Below, one piece after another: positions 53,024 through 63,952 of a DNA stretch of 64,000 nt. The stretch covers positions 1,752,309 to 1,816,308 of the forward strand of contig NW_008707225.1 in the NCBI RefSeq assembly GCF_000327385.1, given 5' to 3'. The translations under genes and the position numbers were made by a program. The notes under the pieces were generated by a model. That model did not search any database and was not told the origin of the DNA. It worked only from the letters and a program-made list of their open reading frames with translations. This DNA comes from Lottia gigantea. Lineage: Eukaryota > Mollusca > Gastropoda > Lottiidae. How positions within the stretch are numbered: the stretch's first letter is position 1; the number at the start of each line of letters is the position of its first letter.

Positions 53024-54409
53024 ATGCCGAGAGGATTTTTAGTGAAACGATTTAAACAATCGTCAGCAGTGTCTTATAGAGAGAGGAGGATGATCGATGA
53101 TGATCGAAGTGACAGTGGATCAGAACATGAGTATAACTATACCAGTTTTGGTTCTCCAGACTCAGGTTACTCTGCTAGTCCAACAGCCACCACTTTCCGT
53201 GAGAAAGAATTCCATCCAGATAAATTGAATAACAATGTATTGTTATTACCTTCCAGTATAGCTACCACCCATGCCAACCTTAATTTATTACACTTACCAC
53301 CGCTTCCATCACCAGTTTATTATACGGCTTTTGATAAACTCAATCTGTGTGGTGGAGAATCACCTTATACCACCAAAACATCAACCACCCACAGCGAAAC
53401 AGAAAGTTTACCATCACCAGTCCAGCATAGTCCAAGTAGAAAACGTCCCAGTGAGCCAGAGAAGAAGAATGTGGTGTGCAAGAAGTCCAAAGCAATCAGA
53501 AAGATAAACTTTGACTTGGATACGACGTCACCTGTATCAGGAACTATCATTAAAGACTTTTCGGATAGTGAAGACGAAGGGCGTGTTGTTTGTGGTGATA
53601 TAGAACCTAGTTTTAATTTGGTAGAAGTTACACCTGAAGCTAGAGCTGAATTAGAACGAATTGAAAACAGAATTGGTGATTATATTTGCCAACTGTGTAA
53701 GGAGTATTATGAAGATGCTTTCCAGCTTGCTCAACATCGATGTTCCCGTATTGTTCACGTTGAATACCGATGTCCAGAGTGTGACAAAGTTTTTAACTGC
53801 CCTGCCAATTTAGCATCACACAGACGATGGCACAAACCTAAACCTAATAGTGCTAAACCACCTATTCCACCAAGAATTCTTCCCGGAACTGACCCTAAAA
53901 TTACTTCACAAAATAACTCATATATTGGACAAACATTAAATTATAATATGAACGATAATTCAGAATCTATCAATAACAATAACAATAGTGCTATTGATTT
54001 AAGAACAACACAATCAGATGATGGACATTTTGATTGTCAGACTTGTGGGAAAAAGTTTAAAAGACCAGCATATTTAAAGAAACACATGTTAACGCATGTA
54101 AATGACGTTTCGTCACCATGTCAGTTCTGTGGAAAAGTTTTCTTCAATGAGACAGTTCGTGCAAAACATGAAGCTCAACACGGTGTTCGAAATTCCGAAT
54201 TTGTATGTAACGTTTGTGATCTTTCCTTTTCCAGTAAAGGAACTTTGGATAAACATTCCCGAATCCACAATAAAAATAACTTTCCGTGTAGATTTTGCCC
54301 CAGTTCATTTTACAGCTCACCCGGTTTAACCCGCCACATTAATAAATGTCATCCCTCCGAGAACAGACAAGTGATATTGTTACAAATACCTGTGTCCAGA
54401 CCATGTTAA
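53024..54409 (+). CDS. INSM1: INSM/nerfin-type zinc-finger transcription factor, intronless
   Basis: Nuclear C2H2 repressor of the insulinoma-associated family (vertebrate INSM1/2, fly nerfin-1, worm egl-46), which drives neuronal and neuroendocrine differentiation. 461 residues in a single exon. The start at 53024 is fixed by the N-terminal SNAG motif MPRGFLVKR, which recruits LSD1/CoREST; the in-frame codons just upstream have no such motif. A Ser-rich middle and a basic stretch (RKRPSEPEKK) precede an acidic DSEDEG patch. The diagnostic finger pair YICQLCKEYYEDAFQLAQHR (about 220-242) and YRCPECDKVFNCPANLASHR (about 246-268) follows. Four more fingers begin near 336 (FDCQTCGKKF), 365 (CQFCGKVF), 394 (FVCNVCDLSF) and 420 (FPCRFCPSSF). 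Single-exon structure matches vertebrate INSM1. Orthology at family level is very sure; one-to-one naming is less so. Confidence 0.95.
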   Translation: MPRGFLVKRFKQSSAVSYRERRMIDDDRSDSGSEHEYNYTSFGSPDSGYSASPTATTFREKEFHPDKLNNNVLLLPSSIATTHANLNLLHLPPLPSPVYYTAFDKLNLCGGESPYTTKTSTTHSETESLPSPVQHSPSRKRPSEPEKKNVVCKKSKAIRKINFDLDTTSPVSGTIIKDFSDSEDEGRVVCGDIEPSFNLVEVTPEARAELERIENRIGDYICQLCKEYYEDAFQLAQHRCSRIVHVEYRCPECDKVFNCPANLASHRRWHKPKPNSAKPPIPPRILPGTDPKITSQNNSYIGQTLNYNMNDNSESINNNNNSAIDLRTTQSDDGHFDCQTCGKKFKRPAYLKKHMLTHVNDVSSPCQFCGKVFFNETVRAKHEAQHGVRNSEFVCNVCDLSFSSKGTLDKHSRIHNKNNFPCRFCPSSFYSSPGLTRHINKCHPSENRQVILLQIPVSRPC

Positions 54410-55329
54410 TACTACGAGTGCCTGTGTTCTGTAACAATTACTACTGAACGGTATGTTATAAACTTAATTGTGCTTTACATGTTGCGTCCTATTTATTAAT
54501 TGCCTTTATATAATATTATATTTACTAAGCGTCCAAATATATTTTTATGGCAACTAATATTGAAACAAAGCCTTTCTGTACAGAAATATATTTTGATGAT
54601 AATTTTATGTCTAATTGCATTGTTATTTCCAAAGATTGCCTTAAAATGTTAAAACATGTATTTTTATTGACCAGTTTTACTATTTTGGAAATATTTAACA
54701 CAACAGACGGGATTCTTTCAACAAATTCTCTTGAGTCATGCTAATTTATTTAATTAAACAGTTAGTCATAAACTGCCTTAGTCTAGGAACTTGTCATTCC
54801 GTCAATCAAAAATCCCTTTATATTAAAATCTATAGACCTAATCTTTTGTCAAAAATTAAATTCCCTCGAAGTGGGCGTGAGCTAGTTCATGGGCGGGACT
54901 AGAAATCAATCAAAGCCCGAATGTGTCACGCCCATGTCAACAAAGGGATTTCAATGTTACCGTGCCTTAAAGATTCTTTGTTAATATACATGATTATGGT
55001 TTTTAAATTTCCAGATTTAGGTAATTGTATGTACGTTGTTTTGTGCCTTAAGTCAAAATTCAGTCCACGTAAATGTCATTTTAAAGCTCTGAAGCTTGAA
55101 AGCCTTATCTAACCATACGTCCTCACAACATCCGTGCCTTCCCCTTTAAACATGAACAGTTTTGGAAAGAAATGACATCATGTAAACATGTGCAATATTT
55201 TGAATGTAGTCATATTGTTATAAGTCATCCTACCCTAGTCTTATGGTCCTCTTTGTAACTTGTCTAATGTTATATTCAAGTTAAAATCAAGAATGATAAC
55301 ATTTTAGTCATTAACATGCTTTTATTTTA

Positions 55330-55590
55330 GTCATTATACTTATTATTAAAGAGTTTTATGTATTTTGAAGTCATTATACAAAATTTATTGCATATTTCTA
55401 TGTATTTTTTCATTTAGTCATTATAAATCATATTTTCAAAGATTTATGTATTTCATGAGTCATTATACAAACTTATTCAAGAGTTTTATGTTTATTATTA
55501 TCCGAGTCATTATACAAACTTATTTAAGAGTTTTATGTTTATTTTCATCTGAGTCATTATTCAAACTTATCTGATCGTTTATTAAATCTT
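55330..55590. repeat. Short tandem repeat, about 45-bp units
   Basis: About five units of GAGTCATTATACAAACTTAT then TCAAGAGTTTTATGTTTAT with small length changes, inside the presumed INSM 3'UTR. Confidence 0.75.
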
Positions 55591-55600
55591 AGTCACTAAA

Positions 55601-55601
55601 T

Positions 55602-55652
<51 letters not shown>

Positions 55653-55655
55653 TTT
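55601..55655. repeat. (TTTA)n microsatellite
   Basis: About 14 uninterrupted TTTA units, likely length-polymorphic, within the presumed INSM 3'UTR. Confidence 0.95.
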
Positions 55656-56170
55656 CATTTATTACTTATAGTTGCTGTCTTATTTATTTGTTATCTTGTT
55701 ATTTTAAAAAACATAAAATCAAAAATATAAAATATTCAATATGGTAATAAATGTTATAACCGATATATTCAATAATCAATTTGAATTGTTATTTATTAAT
55801 ATTTGTATACAATTATTCAGTATGTTTGGACGCAGATGTAAATATCTTAAATGTATGATTGTTTATATATTATAATTGTGAAGACGATAATTGTCAAACA
55901 GCGTGAGGTAATTATTTGTATATGGCAACAATGAATCTTTGACGTATGCTGCAAATTGTGCACTCGTGGACAAGTAAACTACTTATGGTTTTCTTGACAG
56001 CACTAAATAATTCATAAAAAGTCTTCAAGTGCTTATTATCATTATTGTAATTGCACTTAATATAGCATTATCAAAACTTTAATCTTATATATTTACATCA
56101 CTGTAATATAATCAGATATATTTTGTATAGATATTTGTGTTAAAAAAAATAAAATATGCTTACTTAGAAA

Positions 56171-57469
56171 ATAGTTTCTATTGACGGGATAACGAGGGTA
56201 TTTGTAACGGCCATGCTTGCTATACATTCTCTTATTTATATACACTGATGCCATCCATTATCATGTTCTCAAATACTGCATATTATATATGATGGAATAC
56301 TGTCATGGTACCTATATACATAGCATTAAGGTTATGGGCTAACTTTCAGGATTGGGAACACCTGACAAAGAATTGGCTGACCAGAGAGGATGATATCCTG
56401 AAATCCTAGAAACCTACTGCAGGTAATTTCCAAACTGGAAGTTACACATTGCACGATTATAAATCGAGTGCTCATTTTTTATCTTCCTACATCAGACGGA
56501 AAATATTAGATATTGAGGAATGACCATTTTCATCGAAAATGCACCACTCACTCTTCCCATTAATTGAACCATTTCACTCCTGCACATAGAATTACTTATT
56601 TTCGCACAATTATCAACTTCCTTATAGCAGGTCTTTTGTGTGGATGTTAATTACTATTCGGTGATGCCGTTTTGCGTTAACACCTTACCTACACATGCTG
56701 CTCAGACCTCGATGGTAGGAGCAATGAACTGTGAATTGTGTAGGGTGTATGTGTTAGGGGAGGGGACAACACTTCGGTATTATTTTTCGTCACATCCAAA
56801 CTTAGACGTTACTACTAGGCCGAGATCGAACCAAGGAAAGAAAGGGACTATCTCAACCGCACACAATCAGAAATTACTTATTTTACAAAACTGTAATGCG
56901 TTATGTGCACAATCGCGCTGTATTTTTTTTTATCTTTACACAACTGAATTGTTATTGTTTTAACTGATTATAATTTCAACATTTTAAATTTTAAAGTCAA
57001 TATATCTCAGAAGTTATGTGCTATAGCGTCTCTTTACTGCCTCAAAATAGTAATTCTATCTTCAAAATCAAACTAAGACGCGTGGCTACATCTCACAAAC
57101 TGGCACGCGACCACTGACGAAATTTATAAGACAACAATAGAATGTATTCTATGTGAACACGCGACTAGTTGGTTTTTGTCTAAAATTCTCGAGGTTTATG
57201 CAGGTGTGTGTGATATAGTGACATGATACAGAGACCATAATGTACTTGTTCTCACCCGGACTAAAATAACAAGGTCCTATCAATATGTCCAATATCACAC
57301 CAACTATAAGTTTTGAAATTATTACACAGCTCTTGATATTCTTGGGTATGAAATGTTTTATATTATACGGGTTGGATCAATTAATAATATTTAATACTAT
57401 GTTTGAACTTTGGCGGTTTTTTTCTACCTTGAGAACGTAAGACGTTTACACAAAATAATAACACACCAT
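56171..57469. other. Intergenic, possible SINE relic
   Basis: No confident gene. A 107-codon plus ORF (56640-56963) lacks known motifs. On the minus strand about 56810-56870 shows GGTTCGATCTCGG, close to the pol III B box, after GAGATAGTCC, similar to the relic near 13.2 kb. A decayed tRNA-derived SINE would explain both. Confidence 0.3.
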
Positions 57470-58660
57470 AGTCATCTAATATTAAAATACAGTATGCAAT
57501 AGCATAAAATAACATCACTAAGTAAATCTATTCCATCTGATACATCAACGCTATATCTGATATAATAGTACACGATCTCATCATCAGACAGTATATTCAT
57601 TCAGTACTATCTGATGTGAGAGCATCTTATTTGATATCAAATGCATAATAAGTGCTATAAAACGACATCACATAAAATATAGATCTACTACTCTGCAGCA
57701 TGTAAGTGATATAACAGAGTATCAACCAAAATCATCATATATTCGAGGAAACCAACGCCTTTCCCGATAGCCAGTCAACATATAGCTAAATAGTGTCTAT
57801 TATAGCAGAACTGCATCTGATAGCATATATAGCATTGTATATTATCATAAATGAGCACTATCTGGTATAACAGCATCACATAATATCAAAGTACATGATG
57901 GAGTGGAATAAGTTATAGCAACATGTCTAATATTATCTTAGTAGCCTACTGGCTAGTATAACAGCCTTACATCTGGTGGTAAAGTAAATGGCGTTATGGT
58001 TTCAAAAAGCATTGCATATGATATCAAAGAACATGATGTAGTGGTATAAAATAGCATCGAGTATTTTTTAAATGAATTAGTATTAGCTAGTATAAAAAAA
58101 TCGAATAAGATGTACATGGTGTATGTATAAAGCATCGCATCTGATATCAAAGAACATGATGTAGTGGTATAAAATAGCATCGAGTATTTTTTAAATGAAT
58201 TAGTATTAGCTAGTATAAAAAAATCGAATAAGATGTACATGGTGTATGTATAAAGCATCGCATCTGATATCAAAGAACATGATGTAGTGGTATAAAATAG
58301 TAACGCATATTTTTTTTATAGATTAGTATTATTTGGTATAACAACATCGCATCAGATGTCAAAGTACATTGTGTATTTGTATAAATAGAATAGCATATTG
58401 TTATAAATTACTACTATCTGGTAAAAAAGGCTTTACATCTGATATCAAAGTACATGGTGCAGTGTATAAAATAGCTTCACAGATTGTTAAAAATAAGCTT
58501 TTTCTGGTATAAAAGCATCAAATCTTATATTAAAGAACATGATGTGGTGGTATAAAATAGCATCGCATATTGCTATAAATGAGTTTGTATTGTATATCTA
58601 GTATAACAGCATCACATATAGTAAAGTGCATGATGTAGTGACATAAAATAACATCACATA
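57470..58660. repeat. Satellite-like array, about 86-bp units with a 123-bp variant
   Basis: Diverged units carry CATCTGATATCAAAGAACAT, GATGTAGTGGTATAAAATAG and GAGT/AATTAGTATTAGCTAGTATA blocks. Two near-identical 123-bp units abut at about 58021-58266 (the word ATATCAAAG recurs at 58021, 58144 and 58267). That gives an open minus-strand frame with a duplicated peptide because 123 is a multiple of three. Not regarded as a gene. Confidence 0.85.
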
Positions 58661-58995
58661 TCCTAACATATCAGATCTGATATAAAATTCATAAATGATT
58701 TGTTATTAATAACCATTATATTGCAGTAATCCCACACAATCCTTTAATCTTCAGTAATACTGGCGCCAATATGTTCTTGAATTGGCGTTCTTTTGTGAGC
58801 TTTTATTTCAAACAACAAACCTGAGATTTATTTTTTCATTTAAAATTTTTAATTCTAAAGCGATTGTTTATGACTATAAAAAAGTTCCTGTAGGAAGCGA
58901 GTGATGTATATTTCACCATGATTAAATGTCTATCAAAAGATGATAAAACATAGTCTTTGGAATAACATAAACTGGAAATCGACCAATCGAATTAT

Positions 58996-59348
58996 TTAAA
59001 GTGATACTTAGAATGAACATAAAATTTAACTTCTCGAAATGGTCAATATGAGTATATATTCATCAGTCAGCTTACCTGGTGTCATAAAGTTACAGCAGAA
59101 TCCCTGTAAAATCTTGAAAGTTGGAAAATTCATAAAACTAAGTAATTAATGAAAAACGCTTAATCTTGATATTAAGCGTTTTTCAATAGTTAATTGCATA
59201 TTTATGGATAATTAGTAAGTTTTTTTGGATTTATCGGATTATATAAGGATCCTGTTATGTTATTTATGACACCAGGTATATCTACTGGCTCTTATTCGCC
59301 AAGTTTAAAATTCTTCAATTTTTTGTTAATTCCAAGACGTCACTTTAA
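58996..59348 (-). mobile_element. Foldback MITE, copy 2, inverted relative to copy 1
   Basis: 353 bp including TTAA at 58996-58999 and 59345-59348. The sequence is the reverse complement of the element at 22822-23194, including the central 13-bp stem whose loop reads CTTGAT here and ATCAAG there. The two copies share both arms almost block for block but differ by several indels, so insertion is not very recent. No ORF. Confidence 0.85.
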
Positions 59349-60563
59349 GCGACATGGATACTATCAAATTGTATGATCATTTTCAAATTTGATTTGGTAA
59401 TGTGGTATTCTCTCGATAAATATTGCTAAAAGAATATTGCAGTATTATGCAGGTAGATATAGATTTATATAGATTCGTTCATTTATTTTCTGAAGTCCTT
59501 CTGGAACACGAAGCGCCGTAAAATGAAAATATTGAAATGGAATTTCAGACAAAGAAAATGAATAAATAACGATACAGAGCATGATAACCCTTCAAGAGTC
59601 CACACAGCTAATAAGTTTAGTTTAGTCTGTATGGTATATTATACATGACATGTATGAAATAGTGTACTGATAATAGGATTAATATAAATATCAGTTGACA
59701 CCACATCCTTTATAGTCATAAACTATTGGTACTTCTTTTATTTATTCACAGAACTAGAATTCTATCATAGTATTGGTAGTCATTGATTTGTATAGTATAA
59801 TCTGGTTCTCAAAGCCAGGCCAGCATTCTTTTGTGGGGCAGGGGGCGTAGAAACGACCAAATATAATTACGACTCGCCATGTTGCAGTTTTTCATATCTA
59901 CTCCAAAACAGACGACTATGAATTTGCAAGTATTATTTCAAAAATATGTGGTGAGAATTATTATTCTATCTGCGTAAAGACATCATATATATAGAAATTA
60001 TCAAGCTATAGGGATGGAATTTGAAGAATCAAATATTAATATGTTAACATGGGATTTTAGGAAATTAGATGACAATTAATCAGACATGTATACAAGTAAC
60101 GTTGTTTATTATTTAAAACAAATTCTTATGTAACTATACTATGATTACAACCAAGCATTATAGTATAACATATTTAATTCTGTAATGAATTTTTGTGGGA
60201 AAAGGGGGATAATATTAAACCACTGTGGTCCCAATAAGAAATTTTACAATTCAAAGGGAGGTAATCACTATATTGCTGTCTGAAGCTTCAATCCCTATCG
60301 ATTACGAGTGCAAAGGAAATTCTTTATTCTTTCATTGAATGTTTTTTAGTACAATTAAATATACTTATAAATAATAAAACATATTTTCCTTTTTTGACAA
60401 AAACAAATTGATAAAATGCCACATAAAGAATAATTTAAAAAAGTATTTTTGTATTAAAATGTACTGATATGTTCCATCACGTTGGTACCTCCCGTTATCT
60501 TTCACACTGACTGTTTACATTCCAACTGTACAACCAACACCAAATTCAGATGAATGGACATTT
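59349..60563. other. Intergenic and 3'UTR of the minus-strand kinase
   Basis: AT-rich, no ORF of note. A minus-strand AATAAA (plus TTTATT at 60323-60328), about 240 bp beyond the kinase stop, is a plausible poly(A) signal. Confidence 0.45.
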
Positions 60564-62602
60564 CTAAGATCCTAACAGCATCTCCCAACACCGATATTGA
60601 TGACTCTCCATAGAGTTATTATTATGATTATTTTCAGCACGAGAAGAGCTGCCAGATGAAGTCTCTTGCCGAGAAGACGTGTGTGATTTTGTCGACGAGT
60701 GACATCCAAAAGATGCAATTCTTTCTGAGGATTTAACCGAATCGTCTTTCAACCATTGATGATGCAATATGGAAGGAATATTATAACGCTTTTTCACATT
60801 TACTTCAAGGATTTTGTATATAAGATCTTTACATTCGGGTGACACTTTCTTGGATTTAGAGAATCCCACTTTCCTTTCTAGCTGATCTCGTATCATTCTT
60901 TTAATATTGGAGTCATCAAAAGGCATAGAAGCACAAACCTAAAAATGGAATGAGTGACTGGATGTAGTACACAAAATTGAATTGATCTGGTTCATTCTGA
61001 AAGTCATCTAGATTTGCTCTAGAGATAGGTACAAGTCATTTAACATCATTCTAAGCCCCGAAATTCAGAACTATAGATTCGTGAACACAAGTCTATATAT
61101 CAGACGCTACTGAGATGTCCTACTTCATGACAGCGCCACCAAGTGGATTGATTCTGCCGGTATCTCATTCAAGGCACAATAAAGTTAAGGCATTTTGTGG
61201 TTAAAGGGGGATAATCTTACATCATTGTGGTCTGTATCGAAAATTCCATATCGTTTATCACGAGGGATATATTATTTGAGTAATTATATTAATTACTATA
61301 GAATGTTACTGTAATATCAAACTGTAAAAGAATAAAAAAAAAATATATGCACGGACCATTATATACAATATAACTCCCATACTCCAGATATCATGTAATG
61401 GTATATGATATGTGATTCCCTGCAGAATTTCAGGAGCAGCATAAGCAGCACTTCCACAGAATGTCCTACTCATATCGCCAGGGTCGTAGAAGCGTGAAAA
61501 ACCAAAGTCTGAAATCTTGAGGTTGTTAGAGCTATCCAATAACAGATTCTCACATTTGAGATCTCTAAAATAAAAGTTAAATGGAATAAATGATTAATAA
61601 CCTGTTCATCTCTTTGTTTATCAAAATACAGTTTCTTTTTTCAACACTTTGAATTATTAATATTTACGAGTCAAAAGTTATTTGTGGTATAAGTGTATAG
61701 GTAAGTCGTTTGGGTACAACTATTCTAAGCCAGTTAGACGTACTTTAGTCTCAAATCACAATTCTTTTAGGTATACTCTGTCAATGAGACACAGGTCATT
61801 TAGGAACATCGTTAATAAGGCACAGTGATTTAGGCACAACTTCAAACAGACAAAAACTTTTGGACTAGGCAATCATTCAGATTGTCTGCTATACGTGGTT
61901 GTTTATATATAAAAGTTAGAGTAAGCGAATTTTAGTTTGAGTAATATTTTTTCTGCCGTTTAAACGTTGTACGAAGTAGCAAGATTTAATTCAAAACTTT
62001 CTGAAAGTGCCTACCTGTGCGCCATATGATTTTTATGGAGATATTCAACACCTTCAGCTAATTGACGAAATAAAACTTTAGCTCTGTCTTCTGCTATTGC
62101 ACCTCGTAATTTAATATATTCCAATAAGTCACCATGTCCGGCATATTCCATTGCGATATAGATCTGAAAACATTAAATTACAGATTGTGAGCAAACATTA
62201 TAGTTTGTATGCCAAGGGCAGCATATCGGAGCATGAATTCTAGGATAATTGGACACACAAAGCTGCATCAGTTGAAAGAAAACGCTTTTGTTTTAATGTA
62301 CTTATCAGAGCGAAAATACGAAGCTATAATTAAAACACAGTTCCTACCTTATTATTCAATTCTATGGCTTCATACAATCTGACACAATATGGATGATTTA
62401 TAGATGCCAAAACTTTTAACTCTCTTGGTAGAAACTTTTCTCGAAAATCTTTTGGAGCCCTCTTTTTATTGATGATCTTAACTGCAACTCTTTTCTGTAT
62501 TTTCTCGCTAAAAGCAGCTTTGACTTTGGCATACGACCCTTCACCGAGAGTGGAACCGAGAGTGTAGCCATGCTTCTTTAACTCACATTCATCTTCTGAC
62601 AT
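60564..62602 (-). CDS. Testis-specific serine/threonine kinase (TSSK family), four exons
   Basis: Serine/threonine protein kinase of the CAMK-group TSSK family, which acts in spermatids and sperm in animals. Exons on the minus strand: 62348-62602, 62015-62163, 61357-61564 and 60564-60938 (987 nt, 328 residues), all in frame. The third exon's donor is a weak ATG|GTCCGT. Start [13 protein letters not shown] matches the usual TSSK start about 11 residues before the GY; an upstream in-frame ATG at 62644 would add 14 residues. Glycine loop GEGSYAKV (about 20-27), lysine in AVKII (42), catalytic HRDLKCEN (134-141), DFG (154-156) and APE (178-180) are all present, so it should be active. The T-loop [14 protein letters not shown] is typical of TSSK. 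The C-terminal tail (273-315) is Ser/Asn-rich. Closest by memory to TSSK1/2. Confidence 0.93.
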
Positions 62603-62833
62603 GACTATCGACGGTTTGTACCTTGCAAAGAACAAGCATGCCATGTGATTAAATGGAACGTTGCCATACTACGTTTACGCGCATTATTCTTAAACCGGAA
62701 GTCAGAGTTATGTTGCCGTGCAACGTCATTGCATTTATGACGTTACGATAATGCCATATTCTTTTAAAGGAGAATTTTGATTTTAGTTCCAAAAAAACTG
62801 TCAGATCTACTTTTAAAATCTTTACCCGATTCC
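62603..62833. promoter_or_regulatory. Bidirectional promoter between two TSSK genes
   Basis: 231 bp between divergent start codons. It contains an ETS site CCGGAAGT (62695-62702), an X-box-like GTTGCCGTGCAAC (62712-62724), a CRE half site ACGTCA (62723-62728) and a CRE-like TGACGTTA (62738-62745). RFX2 and CREM are known activators of spermatid genes in mammals. The sites are seen; germline control is inferred. Confidence 0.6.
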
Positions 62834-63952
62834 ATGCCTCCTTTCAAGCGTCAAAAGATTGAGATGACAGAAGAATCGAGTACCCAGAACAGTAACAATG
62901 CAGCCCTAGAAACAGAACTTCAAGTAATGCAAGCAGAAGTCGAGCCGATCGAAGCAAAGAGGAACACAGCAACCAACAAAAGCGATGCCGTCTCTTATCG
63001 ACCAACGTACAGAGCATTACTGGCAAGGAGAGGGTATTTGGTTCGGAGAACGTTGGGAAGTGGAAGTTATTCAAAAGTGAAACTAGCTTACTGTTTTGGG
63101 AAGGACTTCGACAAGGCGGCTGTCAAGATTGTTGATAGAGTCAAAGCACCAAAGGATTTTCAGACTAAATTTCTCCCCCGAGAACTTGATATCTGGCCAA
63201 AGTTAAGTCACCCACATATTATTACCATGTTAGATTTTTTTGAAGATGAGAGAAGAGTTTATATGATTCTGGAATATGCTGATCACGGTGATGTTTTGAG
63301 ATACATTCAGCGTTCTGGTGCCTTAAATGATGCGTTATCTAAATGTTGGTGTAAACAACTAGGGGATGCAGTACGTTATTTACATGATCACAACATAACA
63401 CATCGTGATCTCAAATTAGAAAACATGTTATTAGATTCAAATTATAACATTAAATTGTGTGATTTTGGTTTTGTCCGTGGTGAATGTATGAACACTTTCA
63501 GTAAAACTTATTGTGGTTCTAAATCCTATGCTGCTCCCGAAATTCTCAAAGGAGAACCATACGATCCGAAAAAGTCAGACATGTGGGCGATAGGTGTTAT
63601 TATTTACATTTTTATCACTGGTAAAATGCCTTACGATGAAAGTAAAGGAAATTCGGGTGTTTTAGAAGAACAAAGAGCGTTAGACTTCCCATGGCACAAA
63701 TATAAGAAGGTTACAGATGATAGCAAAGCAGTAGTGATGTGGCTGTTTGCAAATGATTTCAGAACACGACCAACTATTCATGATATCATGGGTTGTCACT
63801 GGATTAAAACAGCTCTAAAGATGGAAAGCATACAACACCTAGCTATTGAAGCCGAGAAGAAAGGAAAATTGAGAAAAAAGGAACATCACGAGAAACCAAC
63901 TGAAAAGAGGACAGCTAGTGAGGGAGCTAATGTCAATGGTAGTGCTTCTTAA
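62834..63952 (+). CDS. TSSK-like serine/threonine kinase, intronless
   Basis: Second TSSK-family kinase, one exon, 372 residues. The first ATG in the open frame is at 62834 (MPPFKRQKIEM); the frame is open upstream but without an ATG. A non-kinase N-terminal extension of about 65 residues, rich in Glu/Asn/Thr with a basic start resembling a nuclear signal, precedes the kinase domain. Motifs: glycine loop GSGSYSKV (75-82), AAVKIV lysine (98), HRDLKLEN (190-197), DFG (210-212), SKTYCGSKSYAAPE (224-237). The kinase signature is complete. The C-terminus is Lys/Glu-rich (about 340-360). The sequence KFLPREL and HGDVLRYIQRSGA resemble TSSK4/TSSK1, but it is clearly divergent from its four-exon neighbour. 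The intronless form suggests an ancient retrocopy, as for several vertebrate TSSKs. The exact subfamily is unresolved. Confidence 0.92.
   Translation: MPPFKRQKIEMTEESSTQNSNNAALETELQVMQAEVEPIEAKRNTATNKSDAVSYRPTYRALLARRGYLVRRTLGSGSYSKVKLAYCFGKDFDKAAVKIVDRVKAPKDFQTKFLPRELDIWPKLSHPHIITMLDFFEDERRVYMILEYADHGDVLRYIQRSGALNDALSKCWCKQLGDAVRYLHDHNITHRDLKLENMLLDSNYNIKLCDFGFVRGECMNTFSKTYCGSKSYAAPEILKGEPYDPKKSDMWAIGVIIYIFITGKMPYDESKGNSGVLEEQRALDFPWHKYKKVTDDSKAVVMWLFANDFRTRPTIHDIMGCHWIKTALKMESIQHLAIEAEKKGKLRKKEHHEKPTEKRTASEGANVNGSAS

Larger units (their letters stand above)
54410..56170 (+). other. Predicted 3'UTR of INSM with miRNA seed matches
   Basis: AT-rich, no further gene. Seed matches to miR-124: TGCCTTA at 54637-54643 and 54774-54780, GTGCCTTA at 54962-54969 and 55043-55050, GTGCCTT at 55134-55140. 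A miR-9 match CCAAAGA at 54629-54635 sits 1 base before the first. Candidate poly(A) signals AATAAA at 55746 and 56148. The small ORFs at 54547-55112 are judged part of the UTR. Confidence 0.55.

Noticed and set aside
53271-54329. Alternative-frame ORFs inside the INSM coding region
   Set aside because: Shadows of the zinc-finger ORF in other frames.
54547-55112. Small ORFs (65 and 63 codons) after INSM
   Set aside because: No recognisable motif. They fall in the presumed 3'UTR together with the miRNA seed matches.
57953-58273. 106-codon minus ORF with a duplicated peptide
   Set aside because: Produced by the 123-bp satellite duplication. AT-driven composition and no domain.
62844-63074. 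Minus-strand ORF opposite the intronless TSSK
   Set aside because: Antisense shadow of the kinase coding sequence.
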